From NCBI GenBank assembly GCA_016801885.1, contig CM028886.1, positions 13,826,366 to 13,890,365 of the forward strand: a stretch of DNA of 64,000 nt, written 5' to 3'. The translations under genes were made by a program, and so were the position numbers. The notes under the pieces are model-generated. The model had not been told where the DNA came from, searched no databases, and saw only the letters and a list, made by a program, of their open reading frames with translations. Origin of the DNA: Toxotes chatareus (lineage: Eukaryota > Chordata > Actinopteri > Toxotidae). Numbering within the stretch: position 1 is the stretch's first letter; each line of letters opens with the position of its first letter. This document shows, one piece after another, positions 34,101 to 46,100 of the stretch.

Positions 34101-37100
34101 ATCCGATTAGAGTTACATTGCCACACACACACACACACACATTTTTTCATGTAATCTACAGCCAGTCATTAACGCTGATGCAAAAAGTGTGAATCATGCC
34201 ACATGCAAGCGTGATATTAAACAGCAGCCAGTGTGCAAAAGAGCAAGAAAATACAGCTAAAGACTGACATCTCCAGAAGGGATACAAACCTCCAACATTA
34301 AAAGGCTATGTCTCATATAAATTGAGTCACCCTCAATTTTCTTAGCTCTTTTCTGTGAAAAATGAAAAGAACAAAAAAGTGTGGGTTTGTTTCAGTTTTC
34401 CTGTAAGCTGGCATCAAACTGCCACACCTTGGACATGCATACTACCAAGTTCACTAAAGTGTTAATATAACAAGAGTTGTGAGGAGCCTGCATGCAAAAT
34501 AGTTTGGGGACACGTGACCACAGTGGCCGAACTGCAAAGTACTAACAAAGCAAAGAACCTAAGGTACTACAGGACTGACTTAAGATTATTTTTTTTATAA
34601 TAAGCAAAGAAATAAAGGATGGTGGAGTGACAGAAATGGAATAAGACACCATATATCATGCCCATTTTTAGTAAAGTGCATTTAACCTATAATCATGCAT
34701 GTGTACATTCCAGGGTTTACAACAACAGCAAGCAATGAGAAGAAATGAATACCCTGTCAACTTTAAACAGCTTATCTGTGTAAAACATACTCTGAGACAA
34801 GCATGGGTTCTGCATATTGAAGTCTTTTAGGTTACTCAGTATTTACATATTCTGTTCGTACATTTACATCATATCTGTTTGTACATTTTTCTGCCTCTTA
34901 AAATATACATGTATACAACTTGAACCTGATATGGATTTCTTTTAAGACCTAGCCGCATGGAAGCACGACATGAGAAGAGGGTGAAATTAGTCTTGTGGAT
35001 GAGAAGCTTGATATCATCAGAATGGAGGTGGAGAAATGGCTACGGAAACATGTACAGGGCTAAGAATCTGACCTTTCGCATTCGCACCACTTCCGTGCTT
35101 GTCACCTCTGACTCGTGCTACCCCAGGGAGGAGAGAGGGACACATGTTAAAATCCTCTGCCAGTTGGCTTTAACACTCACAGCTCAGTCAAAGTTGAAAG
35201 ATGTCTTCTATGGGATAACATGCAAAAGGCCAGTGTCTGACACTAACCTGAATGTCCCCATTGATGGTGGATATCAGTGAAGAGTCAACTTCCCCCTGGT
35301 CCCTCCACACTGCTGACTACAGCAGCAAGAGAGACACCATTCACACTCAGAGACAGAGAACAATCTCTGTTTGCTATTTTAGCATCTTACATTATTAAAG
35401 ACTAAGAAGTTTTTACAATAAAGGAGTTTTTTCTTTTAGTGAGGATTATCTGAAATCAAAATACCTATAGACATCATAAATAATTTGTTGATCTTACACT
35501 GCCACCGGCTACCCCATTAAGAACACATGGTTTATGTGGCTCATAAACTTTGACACTTCTGCTGAAATTATATCACCAACTTGTAAAACAGTGACCACAG
35601 AAATTGAATACCTTGACCTCAGCCACATCCTCGATTTTTGAGGGCTCCACAGCTTCCACAGTGACTTCCAGCTTTCTTTCCTCTTTGCGGCTGGTCTTGA
35701 TTGGAGTGGAGGTCTGGGGCTGGTCCAAGGGGGCCATGGGGATCCCTGCCTCAGCCAGAGCAGCCTGGGAGAAGACCGGAGCACTGACAGGACGGACACC
35801 CCTCTGTGTGCTCACCACTGGACACAATACAGACCAAATGGAAATGTGAATAAAAGGAAGTGTTTTAGCACAATGTGTTCTGCAGGGATAGGATTCCGTG
35901 CACATTTGACATGATCAAATCCTCTCAGTGAGTAAAATGGACATTGAAGCAATAAATATAAAAAAAACAGAAACACAATTGCGCATCTATGCAAACAGCC
36001 ACGTCATACTTACACTCTCAAGCCTCGATGTGATCAGATAAGTGCAAACACTGCAGGGGTATACTGTACCTTAAACGCTTTGTTGACTCCCTTTTATAAA
36101 GGACAAGCATGTATCAGAACACGAGGCGGGCCAGAAGTGAATATTCGCAAAGTGGAATGAAAGCAAAAGCGCAGTTGGACTCTTGTTTTGATCCAATGAT
36201 GAAAGCAAAGGCAGATGATGTTAGGCTGCAAAGAGCTAAAAAGCTCAACAAGGCTGAACCGGTGAAATGCTGAGATTAAGAGACCAATATTTCTTCAGTC
36301 TACAAAACGCAGCATGGTCAGAGGTCCTTGGATTACAGTGAATGTGCATTGCCACCTGTGGACACAATCTCTTGCAAAGAGAGGTCAGTGCATCCTGTAA
36401 ATGTTAATAAGGCTGCAAATGCTAATAAGCGTTTCATGAAGTGAAAAAGCGTGACCATGTGTGAGCTGTTTATCTGCAAAACAACAAACCAAGACAGGTA
36501 AAAAAAAAAAAAAATAGAAGGTAAAAAAATACCTGACTCTTTGAGGTCAACATCTAGTAGAACAAACCAATCATCATTGACATGTGTATGTTTTAGTGGC
36601 TGTCTTTCCTCCAGGATCCGTCTCTCAAACAGTGGTTTCGTCTCATGAATAACAATCCTTGTTTTGGCCACAGCGGATGGAGGTCTGACCTCTGCCGGGA
36701 GCTGGATGCGCTCAGGGACAGCGACTAATACAAATATACAATCAGGTATTATTGTGGAAACAAAGTACAAATGATTAGGAAACCTGCATTTACTGTGAAA
36801 TGGACTGCCCAGGTAAATCTGAATAAAACTGTTAAATGAGAAATAAAAATGGCTGCCTGGTGTTGAGAAACAGTAGGTGCATATAAAAGGGGGGCAAATC
36901 AAATGTCAAAGGTCAAATGTCAAAGTGTTCATCACAAAATATTCTAAATCTGTAATGTTTGTATGTATAGCTGGAATAAATCAAATTTCTTAGGGGTCAC
37001 ATCCAGAAGAAGCAACCAGTCATCTTCCACTTTTCCTTCAGTGGCTGCAATTACACCCACAATTTGTTAAACCACAGCAACAGACACACAGCAAAAATGT

Positions 37101-40100
37101 AAATGAATCAGGTGCAACCTTGTACCTTGTGGTACGAAGAGAGGCTTTTCTTGGATGACATCAAACAGGATAAACCAATCATCTCCTCCTTCTCTCTCTG
37201 ACGGTGGAACAGTTTGGATTGGTCTAATTTCAGACAAACGTGTCTCATCTTGCCTGCGGTCCACACCAATTATCATCTTCGTCCATGTTCTAGTCTCTGT
37301 GGTTGTCACCTCAATCTCAGACGCCTTCCTCATTTCCGGAATAATCTCAACAGGGGTAACTAGCACAAACAGACAGAGTCAGAGGGTCTGACTGACAACT
37401 GGTATGTCCACTGCACAAATGTTCAGCCCTAAAAACAACTTCAGAGTGAATTCTGGTGGGGTGCAAGCATATTAACAGAATACCCGATGGTAATACGGCT
37501 AAGAGACAAAAGCCTTATGTTTTTAAAATGGAAATAGTTTGCTTGACAAAATTATTAATTTGTTACAGAGTCTCCTTTGGTGCATTATGTGTGAAAAGAA
37601 AATGAAGACATTCGAAAGCTGCATGTACCTGTAGGCACAGTTTTTCTGGGAACAGCATCCAGCAGCAGATACCAGTCATCTCTTTCTCTCACTGGCTGGG
37701 ATATTTTCAGCTCTGGAATAATTTGCATGGGAAGCTTCTTTTCCTCTTTCCGAACCACAATCTCTTTAACTACAACCTCCTTCTTGGACTCAGCAGAAAT
37801 GCTTTCCTTGGGATAAATCTCAACATACTTGGCCATGGTAACTAATGACAAAGAGAATGAATGAACACTGTAAGACACTTAAGCTAAAAAAGGTGACACA
37901 ATGAGCATGTAAGTCTTTAGAGAGGGAATGAGGAATGGGTATGAGAGAAAATTGGCAATACCTGGTGGCACAAATGATGGTTCTCTCATGGGAACATCCA
38001 TCAGCACAAACCAGTCATCTTCTATCTCTTTCACAGCCCGTGGAGGTGCTTCTACTCGCTTTTCACCCTGCACTCTTGTTTCCCACTGTTCAATAGCTGC
38101 TACTTTAATCAGAGAGACACGTTTTTCTGGTGACACTTGAGCACGCTCCACAACAGCAACTACAACAAAAGAGATAAAAATCCTCAGACACTATGGACAG
38201 TAGGCTCTTCTTTAAGAATAAGAGCATCTGCAAAGCCCAGGATGATTGCTTGCTTTGATAAAGCTGTGAAGCATTGTGGGGGATTTTAGCAGTACCTGGT
38301 GCTACATAAGCTGTTTCTCTGGGAACAACATCCAGCAACACAAACCAGTCATCATCTCTGGCTGTCACTGGCTGTGGTGAGATTTCTTGCAGACGTCTTG
38401 GTGCTTCTTCTATGATCTTTCTCTCTTCAACAACTACTTCTCTAACCTCCTCATCTCCTGCAGTTCCAACCACAGAGACAAAACTTTCTGCCTCCTTCTG
38501 GTCTCGTTCCTTCCAGATAACTAATGTGGACAGAAAAACTTTTAACACAATTTACAAACACAATACAAGGCATAACAAAAGGCGAAAGCGGATTTTAGCA
38601 ATACCTGGTGGTATATAAGCTGTTTCTCTTGGAGCAACATCCAGCAACACAAACCAGTCATCATCTCTGGCTGTCACTGGTTGTGGTGAGATTTCTTGCA
38701 GACGTCTTGGTGCTTCTTCTATGATCTTTCTCTCTTCAACAACTACTTCTCTAACCTCCTCATCTGCTGCAGTTCCAACCACAGAGACAAAACTTTCTGC
38801 CTCAATCTGGTCTCGCTCCTTCCAGATAACTGATATGGACAGAAAAACTTTTAACACAATTTGCAAGCGCATTACAAGGCATAACAAAAGGCAAAAGCGG
38901 ATTTTAGCAGTACCTGGTGCTACATAAGCTGTTTCTCTGGGAACAACATCCAGCAACACAAACCAGTCATCATCTCTGGCTGTCACTGGCTGTGGTGAGA
39001 TTTCTTGTAGACGTCTTGGCGCTTCTTCTATGATCTTTCTCTCTTCAACAACTACTTCTCTAACCTCCTTATCTGCTGCAGCTCCAACCACAGAGACAAA
39101 ACTTTCTGCCTCCATCTGGTCTTGTTCCTTCCAGATAACTGATATGGACAGAAAGACTTTTAACACAATTTGCAAACACAATACAGGGCATAACAAAAGG
39201 CGAAAGCGGATTTTAGCAGTACCTGGTGGTACATAAGCTGTTTCTCTGGGAACAACATCCAGCAACACAAACCAGTCATCATCTCTGGCTGTGATGGTCT
39301 GTGGTGGTGGGACCTCTGGTGCAGGCCATACTTTCTCTTCTACTATAATCTCTGTTTTCTCCTCAACTGTTGTAATCTCAGTCTTTGAGAGGAAATACTC
39401 GCCTTTATCCACAGTGGTAACTAATGATGAGATTAAAGACAAAGAATCTTTGAATGTGGGAGCAAACATGAAGTGATTAAAAAAAAGCTTATATAGATTC
39501 TGACTTGCAAGACACCATCTCCAAGGTATAGATATCTTTAAACCTGCAAAGTCTGTGCAGTCTGTCATCTAAAACACCTCATTGTAGTAGCTATCAGAAG
39601 TATCAGTACCAGAAAAGAAGAAAAAACACTAGTTGGCTAATATGTTAATAATTTTTGTTGTTTTTCATTCTTATAGTCTGTGATACCCATATTTTTCCAC
39701 CTTTTGCACCATTAGGACATCTATGTTAACCAAATGTGTTATGTTAGCTTTACTGTCTTTACTTCCACGACACTGGATCTACCTGAATACAATCCTGTGC
39801 CCTGCACAGCCCTTTCATAAATATCACATTTTATTTTAAAGCAAAAGGGAAGAGCAGGCAAAATGAGCTAGAAACCAGCCTGTTAACTTGTCCTTTAACT
39901 ACTGATTTTGACTGAATCTACAAAGGGCTTGTCTGTTCAATGTTTAATGTACACCAAAAAAGGGAAACTGCGGTGATATTAAAATATTACATAAGCTAGT
40001 AAAAATCTAAACCATAGCATAATGATATACTGTACCTGGTGGTTTGAAAACAGCTTTGTACGGAAGGCGGCCAAAAAGTATGAACCAAACATCTTTATCT

Positions 40101-43100
40101 TCCACCTCAGTTTGATCCTTGGCCTGAAGCCTCTCTGTAACCTCTGTCTCAGGTCTCTCCTCCAGAAATTCAGTCTTACGCCACATCTCTCCTTTTTCTA
40201 ATCTCTCCTCTGTTATTACACCAGCCTGTCCCTGCGTGTCTATGTCTTCCTGTTGTTGCCCTCTCTCATCTACAATAGTCACTCTCTTCTTAGTTGCACG
40301 CGCCACTGTCTGATATGCCACTACAGAAGTGGTACCAGCAACATCTCGGAAGCCAAACCGGCTCTCATCTGTCAACTCTTTTTCACTCTCCTGTTTCACC
40401 TCGACCTTGTCCTCATCAGGCAACAAGCCTTTTAAAAACACCTGCTTTATTTGTTCTTCCAGTTCATCCACGTCATCCTCCACTTTTGTCTCTATTCCCC
40501 TCACTGATTTCTTCACCACTATTTCTATCTGACCTTCCACTTGCTTCTCCAAAGCTGCTTCTTCCTCTCTTAATTTGTCTACCTCTTCCTTCCCCAATTC
40601 TTCCTCTATTACTTCTTGAAGTCTCTCTGCCACCTCATCCACTTCCTGGAGCCTTTCCTCCAAATCCCTCACTTCCCTCAACCTCCTTTCCAAAACATCC
40701 GCCTCTGTCAGTTTGTCTACCAAGGTCACTGTTTCCTGAAACCTCTCAATGACCTCCTCACTGGTCAGTTCCTGCTCATCCTTCTCCTGGAGCTGGAACT
40801 GGACTAGGGGAGAGACTGGGAGCAGAGGTGAAGGTAAATTTACAAACTATGCAGCAAACAAAATTTTAGTTAATAATGCAGGCTGTTTCCATATTTTGCT
40901 AAATTCAAATTTCATAAATGTTCAAGGTCATACTTCCACACAGAATCACGCAAAGAAACTCACATGGTTTTTCAACACTCTCAAATGAAGACGGGCTGAA
41001 GATTCGGTCAAAGTACAGGAACCAATTGTCTTGCTCTTTCAGCGCAGGTTGCAAGAGCCTGTTCATAGAGCTCACTTCTCTCAAGCTGAGCTTAGCTGAC
41101 AAAACCAGAGAAGCACTATTCAGCACTTTCATACCAAGTGTGAAAATCAACTCAAATCGCAACAGCTAAAAACAAAAAGCAGAACAATGGTATAAGTGTG
41201 GTTTCAGTGAAAGCCATGGAGGGTAATGAGAATGATGAATGTTCTTTGACAATAACTGTCTCTGTAATAGGGACAGCAGGCTTAGTATTCCTAATGGCAA
41301 AATGTTAAATTACAATTTGACAGGTGTTACAAGTGAAGGTACCTGGCTGTTTCACAAAATCGAAAGGTGGGACATAGGGAAAAGGAGGATCACGATGGAG
41401 AAGGGCAGACCACTTGTCTTCCCTTGTTTGCTGCTGCTGCTGCTCATCAGATGTCAGCTCCTGCCATGGCTGGCTGACTGACTGTGTGATGGTCTGAGAG
41501 CCAGTCTGCCCAGTCTCAGTGTCCTGCCCGGTTACAGTGACTGTCTGAACAGACTGCCCCTCCTCCCAGGACTGAGTGACAGTCTGATAAGACTCCCCTC
41601 TGGCTGTGAAGAGACGACGAGGTGATAGCAGTTATGTCATGTTTTGCTGGAGCGATGACGGCTACTGTGAACGCTTCACAGTGCTTCAAGCGTGTTTTTG
41701 ACCAAGCCAGATGACAAGCATTTGTATCCGACTACTGACTAAGGTTAGTAAAAAGCTGAATGAAAGATGCCTCTCATTCTTTAGAAAAGGCCAGACAAAA
41801 AGGGCAAAACTGGCCATAAGCTCTGAGCATTTAAAGTTCCAGCTTTATCCTCTTTTAATGAGTAATGAGTAGTAATGAGTGAGTCAGTCAGTTAAAAAGT
41901 TGAACAAAAAGCTACAAGCAAATGAAAGTTGTTGTTGCGCAACACACATCAAGCAGCAACTTCTGAAAATGCCAAAAAAAAAAGAGGAACAGAAGTCTCA
42001 AGACTGGAAAGGACCATATGTAGTTAAACATGTGAGGAAATGCCTTAGTTTTTCTTTCAGAGTGACCAAAGCTACCCTGGGATCGTGCCAGGGAAAGTAC
42101 AAGGTGGGTGTCATTTTCCAGATGTCAGAATAGGTCACCTAAAAGACAACTTAACCATCTGTGCCAAAGGTGAAAGGCAATGTCTTCAAAGGTTTATGGG
42201 GATGAAAGCAAGTGATCCAGAAAGGATGGGCATGTTAAATAATGTGATGAGGCTGTTTGTGAGCAAGAATAAAATAAATGCTGCAAATATGCCAAAAAAA
42301 GCGCTGGCACACTTCCACACAGTTCCCAGTACCTGTGAATTCAGGAGAAGGCTGAGGTTTGTCAGATGCCAGCATTGACCAATCATCAGCCTCAGCCCTG
42401 GTTGAAGCTGAGAGTTGCTGCAGAAACTGGAGAGTGTCGTCTCCAGCTTCAAGAGTGAAACAAGTCAGAGAGTAGCTTTTATTAGAGGAGATACAGGTGT
42501 GATACAGCGGTTCATGCACTTACACATACCTCCATCTAGGTTACGGGACAGCCTCTTGCTTGCAGAGCGTGTGAAGCGAGGGGCTGGACGGTCTATCATG
42601 GAGCTCGCCTGGCGGGTCTGGGCCTGAGTACGCCCACTGTACCGGAACTTCGAGCCCAAGACGAGGAAGCGACGTGACGAGGGAGGCTCCACTGTTGAAA
42701 CCCTAAAGGACAGATACAATGATTTAAATTTCATCCACCCAATATTTAATCAATTTGACAATTTCATCAAACTGACAGGCCCACACACCAGGGGTCCAAA
42801 TATAAATTATATAAAATCACATTACAGGATTTTGCATTCCCTATAAATTGGCACTGTTTTGTAACAACGTCAGGATCAAGTTTGACCTTTATCTTATTAA
42901 GAAGACAAAATCTTTGAGGTTTAATTCTAAGGTTAGGACCATGGGTTTGCAGCTTTTCCTCTGTGGTTAAACTGTCACGGAGCCAATATCGGGATTAAGC
43001 TGCGGAAACCAGTTAGCCAATTATCTAGTGGATAGGCAGAACCTGAGAATGACCTCTGTTGCCAGGCAGAGAAGTACCTTTCAGAATAAGGCGAGAACGA

Positions 43101-46100
43101 CCTGTTCTTACCTGAAGAAGGTATGGTGTTCAACACAAACTTTCCACAGCTTCTTTGAGGCTTTGTAGTTGGGCAGTTTAAAGCCAATTGTGCTTTCGTA
43201 CTGCTCTTGCTGTTGGGGAAGAAACAAATGTTTAGTCAAGGTTGAATATGATGACTTTAAGTTGAAGACATTATTCTACTATGCAGCATGAAACATGACA
43301 TATATTCCTGAACTGGGTCGAATGAACAAACTGAACATCCTGTCAATTCTGGAAGACAATAAAATAATTACAATTAAAATCTCTGTTGTATAAACTACTT
43401 CAAATGCCACCTATAAAGATCCAAGTTTACAGATTTGTCTAGTATCTAAACTTAAATTGTTTATATTATCTGTTGTTGAATAAATCTAACTCAAACTGAT
43501 TAACCCGGTTGTTAATCCAAGTTAAATTTATGTGTGTAGACAAAAATTATATAGAATGCCTCCATGTGCTTTGTAAGCCCACAACAGTTAAGAATAATGT
43601 GAACAATGGAATTATAATCCAACAATAACATTATATGTAAATATTAAACTATAGTGGTAAATTCAGTGTAAGAATACAGAATAGGTCCAATGAATGGCTC
43701 CAGTGAAATTAACACGAGCAAATCCAACACTTAATCTATAGGTAATTAAAAGCAGAAAATTCTTTACACTATTCCAAGGCTTGTTAAGGCAGGAGGGTTA
43801 AGATTAAGAGGGAATTGTTGGTGAATAGGAGATGGAGTTGGGATGAGGTAGAAAAACAAGAAATGTATAAAAAGCAGAACAACAAAAGTAATTCAGACTG
43901 ACCTCTGATGGCCGGATCTTGATAAAGAAGCTGCTGCGTTTGTAAGAGATCTTTAGCACTTTGGGCCAAGGGAAACGATTGATCCTCAGCTTGTCCTTGT
44001 AAACCATCAGACCACTGGAGCAAACCCCCAGCGTAATGTCAACACCATCCAGATCCTGCATGCCCAAAAACAGGGTGAAACAGTTTTGATATGGTATCAC
44101 TTCATACTGCCACAATAACCCTGCACTTTCACTAAACGGTCACTGGGGGGCAGACTCTCTCACACTATGAGGGATGGAGTTTGAGGTCATGGAGTTTAAA
44201 ATGTTACTAATCTCTCCATTTTTCTGAGAGGGGGGGTTGACATCAATTTTGTAATTAAAATCGGGATGCCTCTGATGTATTACAAGCATGCTGCTGCAAA
44301 ATAGAGACACGCATTTTAAAAATGAAAGGAACATAAGTGAACTGGGGACTTTGACATGAAAATCCTGCACCACCAGTTAACCCACAAAGAATTAACCCAA
44401 GTAGGTAACATACTTAAAAAGAAAAAAAAAACACCCTAACACACCTTGGCTTGGTGCAGGTCAACTCCATACATGGCGAGTTTCTTGGCATTTTCCAGAA
44501 ACAGCATGTCCGCCTGGGCTGGACTCATTGACCTGGAAGCACACAGATGAGTAGTGTCTTTCAAAAGATATCTTTTATTGTGCGGAATTTTTTTTAAGAC
44601 TTCTTGAAAACTTAATGAAAGTTATACGTTAGCTAAAGATTGTCATCGCTGTGTTGCTCCAACCAACTCCCATCTCGTCTGAGTACCTGTATGTGCGGTG
44701 CAGCTCCATCACTTTGTCCTCCAGTTCTTTGCTCTGTCCGGGGGCCAGGTTCAGATCCTTAACATAGTCTGTTCCATGGAGCTCTGGGTCATACTCCCCA
44801 ATCTCTGACTGGGCTGTGTAGGATCCCAGCAGGGACAACGTGACAAAGGAACAGGGAAGAACACCACGCATAATGTCCTTCCTCAGCTGGAGACAGAGGA
44901 AGTACCTGGAGAAGATGTGCAAGAAAAAAATGAACTAATTTCAGACGGCATGAAAACCTTTTTTTTCTCTTATTCTGTACTTTTTTAGAGGTTACATAAC
45001 ATTTTACTGTAGTGATGACATCTCTGGAAACACACGCTTTCTTGAGAGTTAGAAGATCGAGACTTCTGTCATGTCTGAACGCGCAATATGAAGCTAAAGC
45101 CACTTGGCAGCTAGCTTAGTTTAGCATAATAAGTGGGGCCGATTAGGGGGATGGGGGGGTATCCACCTACCAGCACCGCTGACTAAAGATGACTAATTAT
45201 ATCTCATTTGTTTCATCTGTGCAGAAAACAGAAATGCAACCAGTAGTGGTTTTACATGCCGTAACTACGTCTCGTGAACAACAGCTGGAGGCTGTGACTT
45301 CCCGAGGTCTTCACATCACTGTGAGACTGCCAGCCAAGAAATAGTTACAGCACACAACTGAATCCACAACTTGTTGTTTCTACTATTCAGCTCTGATAAG
45401 GATTAAACAAACGAGAAATGCCATCTTAATTACTGAGCTGTAGAGGCAGAATTTTTTTTTTTTTACCTTTGGACAGAGCTGGGCAAGCACTTCCCCCTGC
45501 TTTCTCTCTTTATGCTAAGTTAAGCTTACCAGCTGCTGGCTCAAGCTTTATATTTAACGAGCAGACGTAAGAGTGGTATCAATATTCTTATCTAGCACTC
45601 AGCAAAAAAAGGGAATCAGCCCATTTTCCCCAAATGTCTAACTATTCCTTTAACACTAGAGACATTCACCTAGTGAGGTCCTCAGTAAGCTGTGCTGGAT
45701 CAGGAGGGTAGAACTTCACGTTGAATGTAAACTCATAGACAGCACCTGAAACCTGTTTCCGGATCTCTTTTGTGGGTTCCAACCATGTCTGCGGAAAATG
45801 AAAGAAAATATTACCAACTGCTCGTGACCAGCTTGTCGTTAGTGTCATGTAAAATATCCGGTTAAATGCTTTTGCAGTGTAACATAAAACTACAAGAGGA
45901 TAAAAAGAAAAAAGAGCCTACCTTGCCGGTTGGAGATTCCCAGTTAGCGAGACCAAAGTAATCTTTCTCCAGCAGGTTGACATGGTCACACACCTTTGTG
46001 AGAAGTTCCTGACCTTTAGCATGTTTCTAAATGATTAAGAGAGACAGATGTAGACAGACAAACAATGGAAGAGAGAGAGAGTTATTCTTCAGTCACGCAC

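Larger units (their letters stand above)
36533..42446 (-). repeat. Array of twelve phase 1-1 coding exons ending in a DDWFVLLDV-type motif
   Basis: Twelve consecutive exons (36533, 37126, 37629, 37962, 38296, 38605, 38914, 39223, 40036, 40964, 41343, 42333 as lower edges) each have two bases before the first codon and one after the last. The exception is the effect at the edges, which still fits. Their variable 5' parts are Glu/Lys/Val-rich. Each ends with a related motif: NDDWFVLLDVDLKESG, GDDWFILFDVIQEKPLFVPQG, RDDWYLLLDAVPRKTVPTG, EDDWFVLMDVPMREPSFVPPG, DDDWFVLLDVVPRETAYVPPG, DVWFILFGRLPYKAVFKPPG, DNWFLYFDRIFSPSSFE, DKWSALLHRDPPFPYVPP, DDWSMLASDKPQPSPEFTG. Equal phases let any exon be skipped without a frameshift. 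It sits between the FERM-adjacent exon and the spectrin-actin-binding exons. I do not recognise the motif. Confidence 0.88.

Noticed and set aside
34331..34352. 22-bp micro-exon in the EPB41-type gene using the donor at 34329-34330
   Set aside because: It would break the reading frame; the longer 63-bp exon 34290-34352 restores the family's 21-residue exon.
41879..42378. Two overlapping + strand frames of 84 and 97 codons
   Set aside because: They lie in introns and across an exon of the opposite-strand gene and resemble no family.
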